A DNA stretch of 64,000 bases, taken from NCBI RefSeq assembly GCF_003260125.1, contig NZ_QHKO01000006.1, positions 62,001 through 126,000 of the forward strand. The letters are read 5' to 3'. This document shows positions 32,085-40,583 of this stretch, one piece after another; the stretch's first letter is position 1, and each line of letters starts with the position of its first letter. This DNA comes from Lujinxingia litoralis. Its GTDB lineage: Bacteria > Myxococcota_A > Bradymonadia > Bradymonadales > Bradymonadaceae. Position numbers and translations under genes: made by a program. The notes under the pieces are model-generated. The model saw only the letters and a program-made list of their open reading frames with translations. It searched no databases and was not told the DNA's origin.

Positions 32085-32294
32085 GGCTCTGGAGGCCTTC
32101 CGCGCTTCATCGATGAACGAAATAGAGGCTCTGGAGGCCTCCCGCGCTTCATCGATGAGTGCCCCGAGGGCTCTGGAGGCCTCCCGCGCTTCATCGATGA
32201 GTGCCCCGAGGGCTCGGGAGGCCTTCCGCGCGTCATCGATGAACGAAAAAAGGGCTCTGGAGGCCTCCCGCGCGTCATCGAAGCGGGATTCGGG
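32085..32294. repeat. 42-bp tandem repeat, five units
   Basis: Units start at 32085, 32127, 32169, 32211 and 32253, each beginning GGCTCTGGAGGCC (GGCTCGGGAGGCC in unit 4). They contain the palindromes GGAGGCCTCC and ATCGAT. Units 2 and 3 are identical. A partial unit (ATGAGCGTCCCGAA) precedes the first. Because 42 is a multiple of three, every frame stays open, but no start or ribosome site marks a gene. It occupies most of the 630-base gap between DUF971 and the next gene. Confidence 0.9.
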
Positions 32295-32314
32295 TGCTCC
32301 AGAGCCCTTTTTTT
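32252..32314. terminator. bidirectional terminator with a long loop
   Basis: GGGCTCTGGA at 32252-32262 pairs with TCCAGAGCCC at 32298-32307, followed by TTTTTTT on the plus strand and preceded by AAAAAA (a T run on the minus strand). The left arm is the first part of the last 42-bp unit. It would terminate the gene ending at 32343 on the minus strand. Confidence 0.75.
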
Positions 32315-32342
32315 ATCACTAACCTTGAATGGGCGTTCAGTG

Positions 32343-33191
32343 TCAGGCCGGCTGCGGCACCTCGTCGCCGGGAGTCGGAGCGTCGGCGTTGGCCTGGTCG
32401 TCGACGATGATGTCGACGTCGCTTTCGGGATCGATGTCCGGGAGGCGGTTCTGGCCGCGGCTCTTGCGGTAAAACGCCGCGGCGCGGTCATTTTGCAGCG
32501 CAAAGGGCCCCAGAATCAGCGAGCGATTCTTACGATCCTCCTCGCTGGTGGTGGGGTAGGCGCCGTTGACGCGGTGGATCAGCTCCACGCTTTTGGACGA
32601 GATATCGGCCGCCAGCTGCTGGAGCTCCTCGGTGGTCGGAGCGGCCTCGCTTTTGATGGCCTGGCTCATCGCTTCGGCAAAGGCCTTAAAATCGGCCTGA
32701 AGCACCGCATAGGAGGCGAGCAGCCCGCAGGCCTCGATGTCCCGAAGATGGCTGGCGTCGAGGTCGGTGAGGATGGAGCGCAGCATCGCCTCCTGATCCT
32801 CGCGGGCGACGTTGGTCACCGCGTGCACCTCCACGTTGAGCGGCCCGGTGAGCAGGCGTTGGGCGGCTTTGCCGCGCGGGGAGTGCTCCCCGTGATCCTC
32901 GATTTCCATGCGGGCGCGGCTGACAAAATTGGAAAAACTCTTGTCGAGCTTGTGATCGCTCAACGCGAGCTCAGGGTCCGCCCTTTCGCTGCGGGCGGCC
33001 TGCCAGGCGCGGTGGCGCTCGGCGTAATGCTCCGTCATGGCGATCAGCCCCTCATTGCACGCCCCGATCTCCGGCGGCGCCGCCGGCTCCACCTTCCCAA
33101 TCCCCTCCCGGGCTCGCCGCGCCGCCCAGCCCAGGCGCGAGGGCGGAAGAACATAGGAGTTGAAGAATTCACTCTGAGACACAATGCGCAT
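32343..33191 (-). CDS. hypothetical helical protein
   Basis: The protein has 282 residues from ATG 33191, which has GGGGAGG 7 bases upstream. The upstream open frame lacks a ribosome site. There is no signal peptide and no transmembrane segment. The middle is helical and charged (IEACGLLASYAVLQADFKAFAEAM). The last 30 residues are acidic and probably disordered (DIDPESDVDIIVDDQANADAP). No family is recognised. Confidence 0.75.
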   Translation of the reverse strand: MRIVSQSEFFNSYVLPPSRLGWAARRAREGIGKVEPAAPPEIGACNEGLIAMTEHYAERHRAWQAARSERADPELALSDHKLDKSFSNFVSRARMEIEDHGEHSPRGKAAQRLLTGPLNVEVHAVTNVAREDQEAMLRSILTDLDASHLRDIEACGLLASYAVLQADFKAFAEAMSQAIKSEAAPTTEELQQLAADISSKSVELIHRVNGAYPTTSEEDRKNRSLILGPFALQNDRAAAFYRKSRGQNRLPDIDPESDVDIIVDDQANADAPTPGDEVPQPA

Positions 33192-33410
33192 TGCGATACC
33201 TCCCCTTGAGGGTAGCGCAACCTCAGCGGCTGACATGACGACCATGCGCCCCGCTGACTGCAGGTTGGGTGTAATGCCCGCGAGGGTAGCAAAGAGGGGT
33301 GGGGGGGAGAAGTGACGAGCCCTTTCGGAGTCAGAGCGTCCCACTTAACCAGGATACCGGGGCCTCTCTGGAGCATTGCTTCTGCTGCGCGGAGCCATGG
33401 ACCTGGTGGG

Positions 33411-34919
33411 TCAGGTGGTGTGCTCGGCCGACGCTTCTTGCGCAGGTTCGGGCTCGTAAACCGGTTGAGATGGGAGGGCGGACTTCGAGTCCAAGACCGA
33501 CGTGTGGGGTGCTTCGAGAATTTCGAGAAATGCGATCAGGTGATGGATCTCGTCGGAGGTAAGCAGGTGGAGGACTCTCTGGTCCTCGTGGAGATGAAGG
33601 CAAATTTTGCCATAGGACGCGCCATTTTTCGGGAAAACCAGGGAGGTTCTGAGGTCCGCGAGCGAGCCGAGCAGCTCGGGCTTGAAGGAGTATCTCACCT
33701 TGATGGAAATGGTGTCCTGCTCGATCTCAATGTCGCCGCCTCGGTAGGTGTCGATGTAGGTGAAGTATCTTGCAGCGATGATCAGAGCCAGAAAGAGATA
33801 ACCCAGAAGGTTTTCGGTGATGGAGTCGGTTGGCTCAACCCCAGCAGTTGTGGAGAGGAAAAGGATGATGGATGAGGCGGCATTGGCCAGGAAACCCATG
33901 AACATTATGGCCAGAATGTGACCGAACACCCCCAACGCTTTGTGGATGCGAGCGGTAGGAGGACGGATCGAGATCCTCCAGGAACCGGGGCCGCGGGCAA
34001 CGATCTGGACGCATCCCTCGCTGAGCGTTTCTTGAGGTGGCAAGGCAGGGCGGTCTCTGGGCCGGCGCCGATGCTTGCGGGGGAGTTCGGCGTCTTTGAG
34101 CCGGTCGAGCAACTCCAGGCAACGCTCGGCGGAGTCGAAACGGTCCTCCATGATGGGTTCGATCATCTGATCGAGCAGGTCGGCAAAACCCTCCGAGATC
34201 ACACACTGTTCGCGAAAGAGGGGCTTACCGCGGCGTTGTTCCATGGTGTCAGGGGAGACGCCGCTGAGCATGTGGATCAGCGTCATGCCCAGGGCAAAGA
34301 GGTCGGAGGCGGGTGAGGCCCGGCCCATGAGCTGCTCGGGGGCCATGTAGCCAAAGGTGCCGGCGACGGTGGAGTGGTGACCGAGCTTGCGCGCGACCTC
34401 CCGCACGGCGCCAAAATCCACGACGGAGATCGAGTCCCCGTCCAGCAGCAGGTTGTCGGGTTTGAGATCGCGGTGCACGACCTGGGGTCGCAGGCCGCCC
34501 AGGTAAACGAGCACCTCCAGAACCTGGCGGGCGACCTCTTTTGCTTCGGCCTCCGTGAAGCGTCGGCCATCGCGTAACAGCTCGCCGATCGACTGGCCCC
34601 TGGCGAGTTCCTGGGCGAGGTAGGCCTGGCCGGTGGATTCGGCACTGATGAAGTCGATGTAGTCGGGGATGCGGGGGTGGTCGAGATGTTTGAGCACCCG
34701 GGCTTCACGCTCAAAGAGCTCCAGCGCCTTCCAGTCCTCAATGCGCTCCAGGTGCAAGACTTTGATGGCGACGTCGCGGCCGCTCTCCAGATCCAGGGCG
34801 ACATAGGTGGCGCCAAAGCCGCCTTCGCCGAGGAGGCGTTGAAGCTCAAAGCGCTCGCCAATGCGTCGGGGTAAGGCGTCGCGCTCTGGCGATTTTTGGG
34901 AGGAGTCGGTCATATCCAT
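33411..34919 (-). CDS. serine/threonine protein kinase with membrane segments
   Basis: The protein has 502 residues. The kinase domain is complete: glycine loop GEGGFG (31-36), VAIK Lys 53, catalytic loop HRDLKPDN, DFG in VVDFGAVRE, and APE in YMAPEQ. A short basic linker leads to two hydrophobic segments (IHKALGVFGHILAIMFMGFLA, NLLGYLFLALIIAARYFTY) and a cytoplasmic C-terminal domain. The kinase thus precedes the membrane anchor. It should phosphorylate Ser/Thr on unknown targets. Starts at 34919 or 34913 are both possible. It is divergent from the truncated kinase at 35204. Confidence 0.92.
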   Translation of the reverse strand: MDMTDSSQKSPERDALPRRIGERFELQRLLGEGGFGATYVALDLESGRDVAIKVLHLERIEDWKALELFEREARVLKHLDHPRIPDYIDFISAESTGQAYLAQELARGQSIGELLRDGRRFTEAEAKEVARQVLEVLVYLGGLRPQVVHRDLKPDNLLLDGDSISVVDFGAVREVARKLGHHSTVAGTFGYMAPEQLMGRASPASDLFALGMTLIHMLSGVSPDTMEQRRGKPLFREQCVISEGFADLLDQMIEPIMEDRFDSAERCLELLDRLKDAELPRKHRRRPRDRPALPPQETLSEGCVQIVARGPGSWRISIRPPTARIHKALGVFGHILAIMFMGFLANAASSIILFLSTTAGVEPTDSITENLLGYLFLALIIAARYFTYIDTYRGGDIEIEQDTISIKVRYSFKPELLGSLADLRTSLVFPKNGASYGKICLHLHEDQRVLHLLTSDEIHHLIAFLEILEAPHTSVLDSKSALPSQPVYEPEPAQEASAEHTT

Positions 34920-35047
34920 CTCGCCACTTTGATATCTGAAAAGGTGCTGCGGGGGGGCGTCCGCAGCGCTAAGGGTCACGTGTCCGTCGCGTCTCGGTCA
35001 GGTCATGATGCAGGTACGCGATCAAGCCAGCAATCATCTTCGGATTG

Positions 35048-35125
35048 GTGCTCGGGCTCAGGCTGGTACTGGTACTCGTACTCGAGCGCGTCCTGGTACG
35101 GGCGCTCGGGCTCGTAGCTCGTGCA
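35048..35125. repeat. degenerate hexamer tract d
   Basis: CTCGGGCTC, GGTACTGGTACTCGTACTCGAG and CTCGGGCTCGTAGCTCG runs look like a decayed form of the (GAGNNC)n tracts. It lies between two divergent kinase genes, in a 284-base gap with no gene. Confidence 0.6.
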
Positions 35126-35203
35126 CGGGCATGGGGTTTAGGCTGTGATAGAGTCGCGAAACTACCGGCCGAAGAACTGGCACCGACCTAGGGGTTTAGT
35201 GTT

Positions 35204-35728
35204 GTGAAAACGTGGCAAGACAACGACATCCTCGCAGGCCGCTACCGCCTCATGCGCGAGCTTGGCCGCGACCGGGGAGCAGTGCTCTGGGAGGCCCACG
35301 ATGACCGGGAGATGGGCCTCGTTCACCTGCGCATCTTGCAACACAACCTGCGCGGGGAACCCCTGGTCGTGATGCGCTTTACCCGCGAGGCGGCGCTGGC
35401 CGGTCGTCTCGACCACCCCGCGCTGAGCGCGGCCCGGGAGCTTATCGACGACGAGGAAGCGCTGACCCTGGTCTACGACGTCCCGGGCACCATGACCCTG
35501 GCGGAGCGGCTGCGCCGCGGCGTCGTCGATGCCACCGCAGCCGCGATCCTGCTGGAGCCCGTCCTTGAGGGCCTGGAGTTCGCGCATCGACGCGGCGTCA
35601 TTCACCGCAACTTGAGCCCCGACCACATCTGGCTGGACGGGGCCGGAGGCGCGCGCGTCAGCGGATTCGGAGCTACCGCGAATCCCGGACGACGCAGCCA
35701 GCGTCGTCCGGAGAACGCTCACACCTGA
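35204..35728 (+). CDS. truncated pseudokinase
   Basis: The protein has 174 residues from a GTG start. It has a kinase N-lobe and part of the C-lobe: LAGRYRLMRELGRDRGAVLWEA (glycine loop lost), VHLRIL where VAIK is expected (Lys to Arg), HRNLSPDHIWLDG where HRDLKPDN is expected (Asp to Asn), and SGFGAT in place of DFG. It ends just after that point, inside the hairpin element at 35672-35713, so the C-lobe is missing. It is probably catalytically dead, and possibly a gene cut off by the element. Confidence 0.75.
   Translation: MKTWQDNDILAGRYRLMRELGRDRGAVLWEAHDDREMGLVHLRILQHNLRGEPLVVMRFTREAALAGRLDHPALSAARELIDDEEALTLVYDVPGTMTLAERLRRGVVDATAAAILLEPVLEGLEFAHRRGVIHRNLSPDHIWLDGAGGARVSGFGATANPGRRSQRRPENAHT
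35672..35713. repeat. short hairpin element, copy B
   Basis: CTACCGCGAATCCCGGACGACGC-AGCCA-GCGTCGTCCGG is a perfect 11-bp stem (CCGGACGACGC/GCGTCGTCCGG) with a 5-base loop. It is related to copy A at 32018-32062. It forms the 3' end of the truncated kinase reading frame. Confidence 0.7.
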
Positions 35729-36684
35729 ATGACGTAGGTCCCCGACCTCTCCGCCGGATCCACATCCTGCGGCAAGCAGACACCGCCCTCCTGCGGCGGG
35801 TGCTGGGAGCGGGCCGGGTGCACCCAGCGCGCGCCTGCCCAGCCCAGCCGCGCCAGCAGCGCCAGCCCCAGCCTGCCAAAACTCACCCGCGCGTTGAGCT
35901 CGCTGACCGCCCGCACCACCGGCTCGCCAGCATAGCTTCCCACGTAGGCGTCGACTCCCAGGGGGCCCACGTACCCGCGCGCGGCCACCTCCCGGGCCGC
36001 CCGGCGCGCGCCCTCCCAGAGGCGAGCGTCTTCTTCCAGGGGCTCGAGCGCGCGCCCGAGCCCCAGCCCCCGGAAGGTGCCGGTGGCGTCGGCCATCAGC
36101 GCGCACATCCCCAGCTCGCGCACCTCCTGGCCGGGGGCGATCTCAAAGTGCAGCGAGCGCTCCGCCTCAATCTCGACCCGCGGCTCCACCACCACGCCCA
36201 GCCCCTGAGAAAAGACCCGCTGCGCCCACCTGCGCGCGTCCTCTGGCAACGTGGCGCCGCGCCCCCGAAGCTGTCCGCGGCCGCTGACCCCGAAGGGGTG
36301 TTTGAGCACCCAGCCGGCCTTAAGCCCCCGCACTGCCTGCTTGAGCTGAGCCTCGCTTTCGCAAATCGCCGATCCTTGAAGCGCCTCGATCCCCAGCCCG
36401 AAACGCTTGTCGTTGACCGCGCGCACCACCTCGACATCCACCGGCCCCACCTTGAGGCCGGCCGCGTTGGCAAAGGCCACCACCTCTTCGGTCCACCCCC
36501 AGGCCAGGAGCCGGCGGCCCGGCTCCAGCGCCTGCCCCGCGAGGGGCCACGCCAGCACCTCGGCTTGAGGCTCCAGCAACCTTAAGATATGCGACCAGCG
36601 CGCAGACACCGCCCGCACGGCCCCGGGCACCGGGGCGCCGCTCAGCGCGAGCTCAAACTCCAGGTTGGTCAGCACGTAGGTCAT
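35719..36684 (-). CDS. ATP-grasp-domain protein
   Basis: The protein has 321 residues. The motifs are KRFGLGIEAL (preparatory N-domain), the ATP-grasp loop WVLKHPFGVSGRGQLRG, then GVVVEPRVEIEAERSLHFE, and the metal-binding end YVGPLGVDAYVG...AVSELNARVSFGRLG. Asn and Glu of ELNAR are the expected Mg ligands. Enzymes of this fold join a carboxylate to a nucleophile; the substrate is unknown. Its 3' end overlaps the truncated pseudokinase by 10 bases, converging. AAAGGA precedes the ATG. Confidence 0.82.
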   Translation of the reverse strand: MTYVLTNLEFELALSGAPVPGAVRAVSARWSHILRLLEPQAEVLAWPLAGQALEPGRRLLAWGWTEEVVAFANAAGLKVGPVDVEVVRAVNDKRFGLGIEALQGSAICESEAQLKQAVRGLKAGWVLKHPFGVSGRGQLRGRGATLPEDARRWAQRVFSQGLGVVVEPRVEIEAERSLHFEIAPGQEVRELGMCALMADATGTFRGLGLGRALEPLEEDARLWEGARRAAREVAARGYVGPLGVDAYVGSYAGEPVVRAVSELNARVSFGRLGLALLARLGWAGARWVHPARSQHPPQEGGVCLPQDVDPAERSGTYVIQV

Positions 36685-36867
36685 CGTTGTCCTTTTCGAG
36701 CGCTGTCGCCGCCTCGGCCGGCGGTCACCCGAGAGCGATTACGGAACATTTTAACAGGTGATCGTGGTGGGCCGCTTGATAAAAGCGCCGTTGTAATGAA
36801 TCTTGTCCCCGGCGTCGGCCCGACGCCCGATCCTGTTCATCGTTACCCTCTTGCAACACGGCAGATT

Positions 36868-38808
36868 ATGAGCGCCACCGCAGGTCAATATACCGCCAAA
36901 GACATCACCATCCTCGAAGGTCTGGAGCCGGTTCGAAAGCGTCCCGGGATGTACATCGGGGGCACCGGTAAGGCCGGGCTTCATCACCTGCTCTGGGAGG
37001 TGGTCGACAACTCGGTCGACGAGGCCATCAACGGCTACGCCTCCAGCATCGAGGTGACGTTGCATGCCGATGGCGAGTCGATGACGGTCAGCGATAATGG
37101 CCGTGGCATCCCGGTGGATATTCACCCGAAGAATGGCCGCAGCGCGCTCGAGATCATCCTGACCACCCTGCATGCCGGCGGTAAGTTCGACAACGAGAAC
37201 TACTTCACCTCCGGCGGCCTCCACGGGGTGGGTTCCTCGGTGGTCAACGCTCTGAGCACCGAGCTGGTGGCCCAGATTAAACGCGATGGCATCCTGCACG
37301 AGCAGCGCTTCTCCCGCGGCATCCCCCAGGGGCCGATTCAGGAGCTGGGCGACGCGCGCGGCTCGGGCACGAAGATCTTCTTCCGGCCGGACCCCGAGAT
37401 TTTTGAAGATACCTCCTTTGATGCCGCGCTGATCGCCGAGTGGCTCGAGATCAAGAGTTATCTCAACCAGGGCCTGCGCATCGTCTTTCGCAATGAGCTC
37501 CAGGATCAGTATCACGAGTTCAAGCATGAGGGCGGCATCAAGGACTTTCTGGCCCACATCCAGAAGTCCAGCAATCAGCCCCCCATTCACACCGATGTGG
37601 TCGTGGTGCGAGAGGCCGACGCCGCGCCCAACGTGGCCCGGGTGGAGATCGCGCTGCAGTGGACCGAAGACACCACCGAGGACCTGCGCGCCTTTGTCAA
37701 CGGCATCCCCACCGCCGACGGTGGCACCCACGAGCAGGGCTTTAAGGATGGCGTGGTCAAGGCCATGCGCACCTATTTCGATACCCACGATCTGGTGCCC
37801 CGCAGCCTGACCATCGCCTCCGAGGATATCCGCGAGGGGCTCAAGGCCATCATCAGCGTCTTTATGATGGACCCGCAGTTTCAGGGGCAGACCAAGTCCA
37901 AGCTCAATAACCCGGATATTCGCAGTGTGGTCTCGGGGCTGGTGCGCGTGGAGCTGGAGCGTTTTCTTAACGCCAACTCCAACACCGGCAACGCCATCGC
38001 GCAGCGCATCATTCAGGCGGCCCGCGCGCGTCAGGCCAGCCGTTCGGCGGCCAAGCAGGTCAAGCGCAAGCGCGCGGTCAGCCACCGTCTGAACCTGCCG
38101 GGCAAGCTGGCCGATTGCTCCTCCACCGATCCCGAGGAGAGCGAGCTCTTCATCGTCGAGGGGAACTCCGCCGGTGGGAACGCCAAGCAGGGCCGCGACC
38201 GGCGCACCCAGGCGATTCTTCCCCTGCGCGGTAAGGTGCTCAACGCCGAGCAGGCCTCCCGCTCCAAAGTCTCCAGCAACCGGGAGCTCAGCGATGTGGC
38301 CGACGCCCTGGGGTGTGGTCTGGGCGATCACTTCGACGCCTCCAAGCTGCGCTACCACAAGATCATCCTCCTGATGGACGCCGATAGCGACGGTCTGCAC
38401 ATCTCCACCCTGCTTCTGACCTTCTTCTACCGCTACATGCCGCGCCTGATCGACGAGGGGTACCTCTTTATCGCCCAGCCGCCGCTCTACCGCATCGATT
38501 GGGGCAATGATACCTTCTGGGTGCTCGATGAAGACGAGCGAGATCGCACGCTTAAGAAGCTGGAGCGCAGCAAAAAGAAGAAAAAGATCAGCATCCAGCG
38601 CTTTAAGGGGCTCGGCGAGATGATGGCCGATACGCTCCAGGCCACCACGCTGGATCCCGAGCAACGTCGCCTGCTCAAGGTGGTGGTGCGCGAGGAGCAT
38701 CGCGAGGACACCGATCAGGTCATCGGCGATCTGATGGGGAAAGACGCCTCGTTGAGGTTCGATTTCATCATGGAGAACGCCCGCTACGTCGACGATCTCG
38801 ACGTCTGA
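36868..38808 (+). CDS. parE: type IIA topoisomerase ATPase subunit (ParE/GyrB type)
   Basis: The protein has 646 residues from ATG 36868 (MSATAGQYTAKDITILEGLEPVRKRPGMYIG). The GHKL ATPase motifs are intact: EVVDNSVDEAING, DNGRGIPV and GGLHGVGSSVVNALS. The Toprim domain reads ELFIVEGNSAGGNAKQGRDR and LLMDADSDGLHI. The latter matches ParE (SDGLHI) rather than GyrB (VDGAHI), and the length fits ParE. The motif is EGNSAGG where EGDSAGG is usual. The partner ParC/GyrA is not in view. It supplies ATP-driven strand passage and chromosome decatenation. Confidence 0.9.
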   Translation: MSATAGQYTAKDITILEGLEPVRKRPGMYIGGTGKAGLHHLLWEVVDNSVDEAINGYASSIEVTLHADGESMTVSDNGRGIPVDIHPKNGRSALEIILTTLHAGGKFDNENYFTSGGLHGVGSSVVNALSTELVAQIKRDGILHEQRFSRGIPQGPIQELGDARGSGTKIFFRPDPEIFEDTSFDAALIAEWLEIKSYLNQGLRIVFRNELQDQYHEFKHEGGIKDFLAHIQKSSNQPPIHTDVVVVREADAAPNVARVEIALQWTEDTTEDLRAFVNGIPTADGGTHEQGFKDGVVKAMRTYFDTHDLVPRSLTIASEDIREGLKAIISVFMMDPQFQGQTKSKLNNPDIRSVVSGLVRVELERFLNANSNTGNAIAQRIIQAARARQASRSAAKQVKRKRAVSHRLNLPGKLADCSSTDPEESELFIVEGNSAGGNAKQGRDRRTQAILPLRGKVLNAEQASRSKVSSNRELSDVADALGCGLGDHFDASKLRYHKIILLMDADSDGLHISTLLLTFFYRYMPRLIDEGYLFIAQPPLYRIDWGNDTFWVLDEDERDRTLKKLERSKKKKKISIQRFKGLGEMMADTLQATTLDPEQRRLLKVVVREEHREDTDQVIGDLMGKDASLRFDFIMENARYVDDLDV

Positions 38809-38899
38809 CACCGGAGCGGCGTCCTCATCTATGACCAGGCCCGCGGGCACCGGGGAAGCTCCCCTGTGACGGGTCTGGACCATGCCCCTGGAGACCTCA

Positions 38900-39931
38900 A
38901 TGGCTGAACCCTTTGTCTTTCATTTTCAGCGCGGCCCCGGTGGGGAGCCCGAGGTCATGTACATGGTGGACCTGGACTGTGCCTGCCAGGTCTGCGGGCA
39001 TGTGCAGTACCAGCGCTTCTACCACAGCACCCCCTTTCATACGCTGAGCCTGGATGTGCTCGATGAGCTGGCCGAGCGCGCGCATTTAAAGGCCGGCTAC
39101 GACTGCGAGAACTGCGGCACCGAGGTCGGCCCGGACGCGGCTCGCCGGGTGGCGCTGACCTACGGCTTTGCCGACGATGCCGGGGTGATCCGCGTGTTTA
39201 TCGACCGCCTCGAAGAGACGCTGCGCTACGATCTGCAGGTCCGCCGTCGTCTGGACCCGCAGGCCATGCCCGTGTGGCAGCCCGATCATGAGAAGGCCGC
39301 CGTCTACGATGAGCTCGACGAGGACGAACTCGAAGAGGTGTTTGGCCGCCCCTTTAATATCAAATGGGCCTGGATCGACCTCCTGGAAGACTACCTCGAG
39401 GACCCCGACGGGGGGGCCTACTCTCGCCTCTCCCCCGGTCTCTGGGCGGTCGTGGAGCACGACGAGGAGAGCGCCGACCAGCTCGCCGAAGAGGTCGACG
39501 AAGACGAGTTCTATGATGCGCTGGATTCGGGGGATCTGGCCGTGATTCCGCTCCATGACAGCCTGCCGGTGGCGCTGGCCACCCACGATCATCCCGAGCG
39601 GATCTCGGGGCGCCTGGAGAGCTGGTTGACCTCGGCGCTGGCCCGCTCGTTTAAGAAAGAGGTCCTCTGGGCCGATGCGTACATCTCGCGCAAAAAGGCC
39701 ATTGAGACGATGGAGCGCACCCTCACGACGGCGCGCCTGACCTATACGCTTCATGAGACCGAGGCCGATGTGTTTTTCTCGGAGATCACCACGCCCACCG
39801 GCGCGGTGTATGGTCGGGGCGTGGCCGTCTCGGCGGTGTTACGCCGGGCAGTGCACACCGGACTCACCCCGGGGGAGGCCGCGCGCCTGACGGCGGAGGA
39901 GATCGTGGGCATTCTTCTGCAGCTCTGGTGA
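38900..39931 (+). CDS. hypothetical protein with a zinc-ribbon-like N-terminus
   Basis: The protein has 343 residues. The ATG at 38900 is preferred, with GGAGA upstream. Two Cys pairs, CACQVC (about 25-30) and CENC (about 72-75), suggest a zinc ribbon. The central region is very acidic (DELDEDELEEVFGRP, EEVDEDEFYDALDSG). No family is recognised. It follows parE by 91 bases on the same strand, so it may be co-transcribed. Confidence 0.75.
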   Translation: MAEPFVFHFQRGPGGEPEVMYMVDLDCACQVCGHVQYQRFYHSTPFHTLSLDVLDELAERAHLKAGYDCENCGTEVGPDAARRVALTYGFADDAGVIRVFIDRLEETLRYDLQVRRRLDPQAMPVWQPDHEKAAVYDELDEDELEEVFGRPFNIKWAWIDLLEDYLEDPDGGAYSRLSPGLWAVVEHDEESADQLAEEVDEDEFYDALDSGDLAVIPLHDSLPVALATHDHPERISGRLESWLTSALARSFKKEVLWADAYISRKKAIETMERTLTTARLTYTLHETEADVFFSEITTPTGAVYGRGVAVSAVLRRAVHTGLTPGEAARLTAEEIVGILLQLW

Positions 39932-39952
39932 AGGCCAAAATACACTGATTTT

Positions 39953-40363
39953 ATGAGACTTTACACCACACAGCGACCGCTGGGCGTGATCCCGGTGGGG
40001 GCGGTCTTAATGCTGCCGCTCTTTGCGATGCCCCTGGGAGCCTGGGCGGTAGGTACCGGTGTGGTTGAATTCTCGGTCTGCGGGATGAAGCGCGTCTTTG
40101 GCCTGCCCTGTTTGAGCTGTGGCGCCACCCGCGCCACGCTGGCGCTGACCCGCGGCGACCTCTGGGAAGCGCTCACGATGCAGCCCCTGATCATCGTGCT
40201 CTACGCGCTCCTGGCCGTGTGGGGAGGCCTGAGTCTGTGGACCTATGTGCGGGGGCGGCGTCTGGTGCTTCATTTGAGTCGCCGCGAGGACTGGGTGTTT
40301 AAAGCGATGTTGGTCCTGCTCCCGCTGGTCAACTGGTACTACCTCTACGTCCGGGGGATCTAG
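39953..40363 (+). CDS. DUF2752 membrane protein
   Basis: The 136-residue protein has two to three hydrophobic segments and the family motif GLPCLSCGATRATLALTRGD, which identifies DUF2752. Function unknown; the Cys pair may bind metal. The start is 21 bases after the previous stop, with no clear ribosome site, so it is probably translated with its neighbour. Confidence 0.88.
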   Translation: MRLYTTQRPLGVIPVGAVLMLPLFAMPLGAWAVGTGVVEFSVCGMKRVFGLPCLSCGATRATLALTRGDLWEALTMQPLIIVLYALLAVWGGLSLWTYVRGRRLVLHLSRREDWVFKAMLVLLPLVNWYYLYVRGI

Positions 40364-40583
40364 GAGGCGCCGGCTCTCGGGCGGAGGATCCTTGTATGCC
40401 CTTGAGAAGATAGCTAGTATTTGCGCCGAACCTCGGCCCAGAGGAGCTCTTCCTTTGCGGCCCGACTCCCCCACGCGGCCGCGCCTCCCTGGTGCGAGAT
40501 TCTTGTCCGCGACACCCCCCTTCCCCGCCTTTTGGCCGTTCCGGCCCGCTCCACATTCGGTCTCCGAAGTCTGAGAGGAACCT

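Noticed and set aside
32085..32294. possible CRISPR array or repeat-protein gene
   Set aside because: The 42-bp units have no unique spacers, and no ribosome site or start codon supports a protein.
36751..38883. 710-codon frame opposite parE
   Set aside because: Antisense to a complete topoisomerase gene; no domain in the antisense product.
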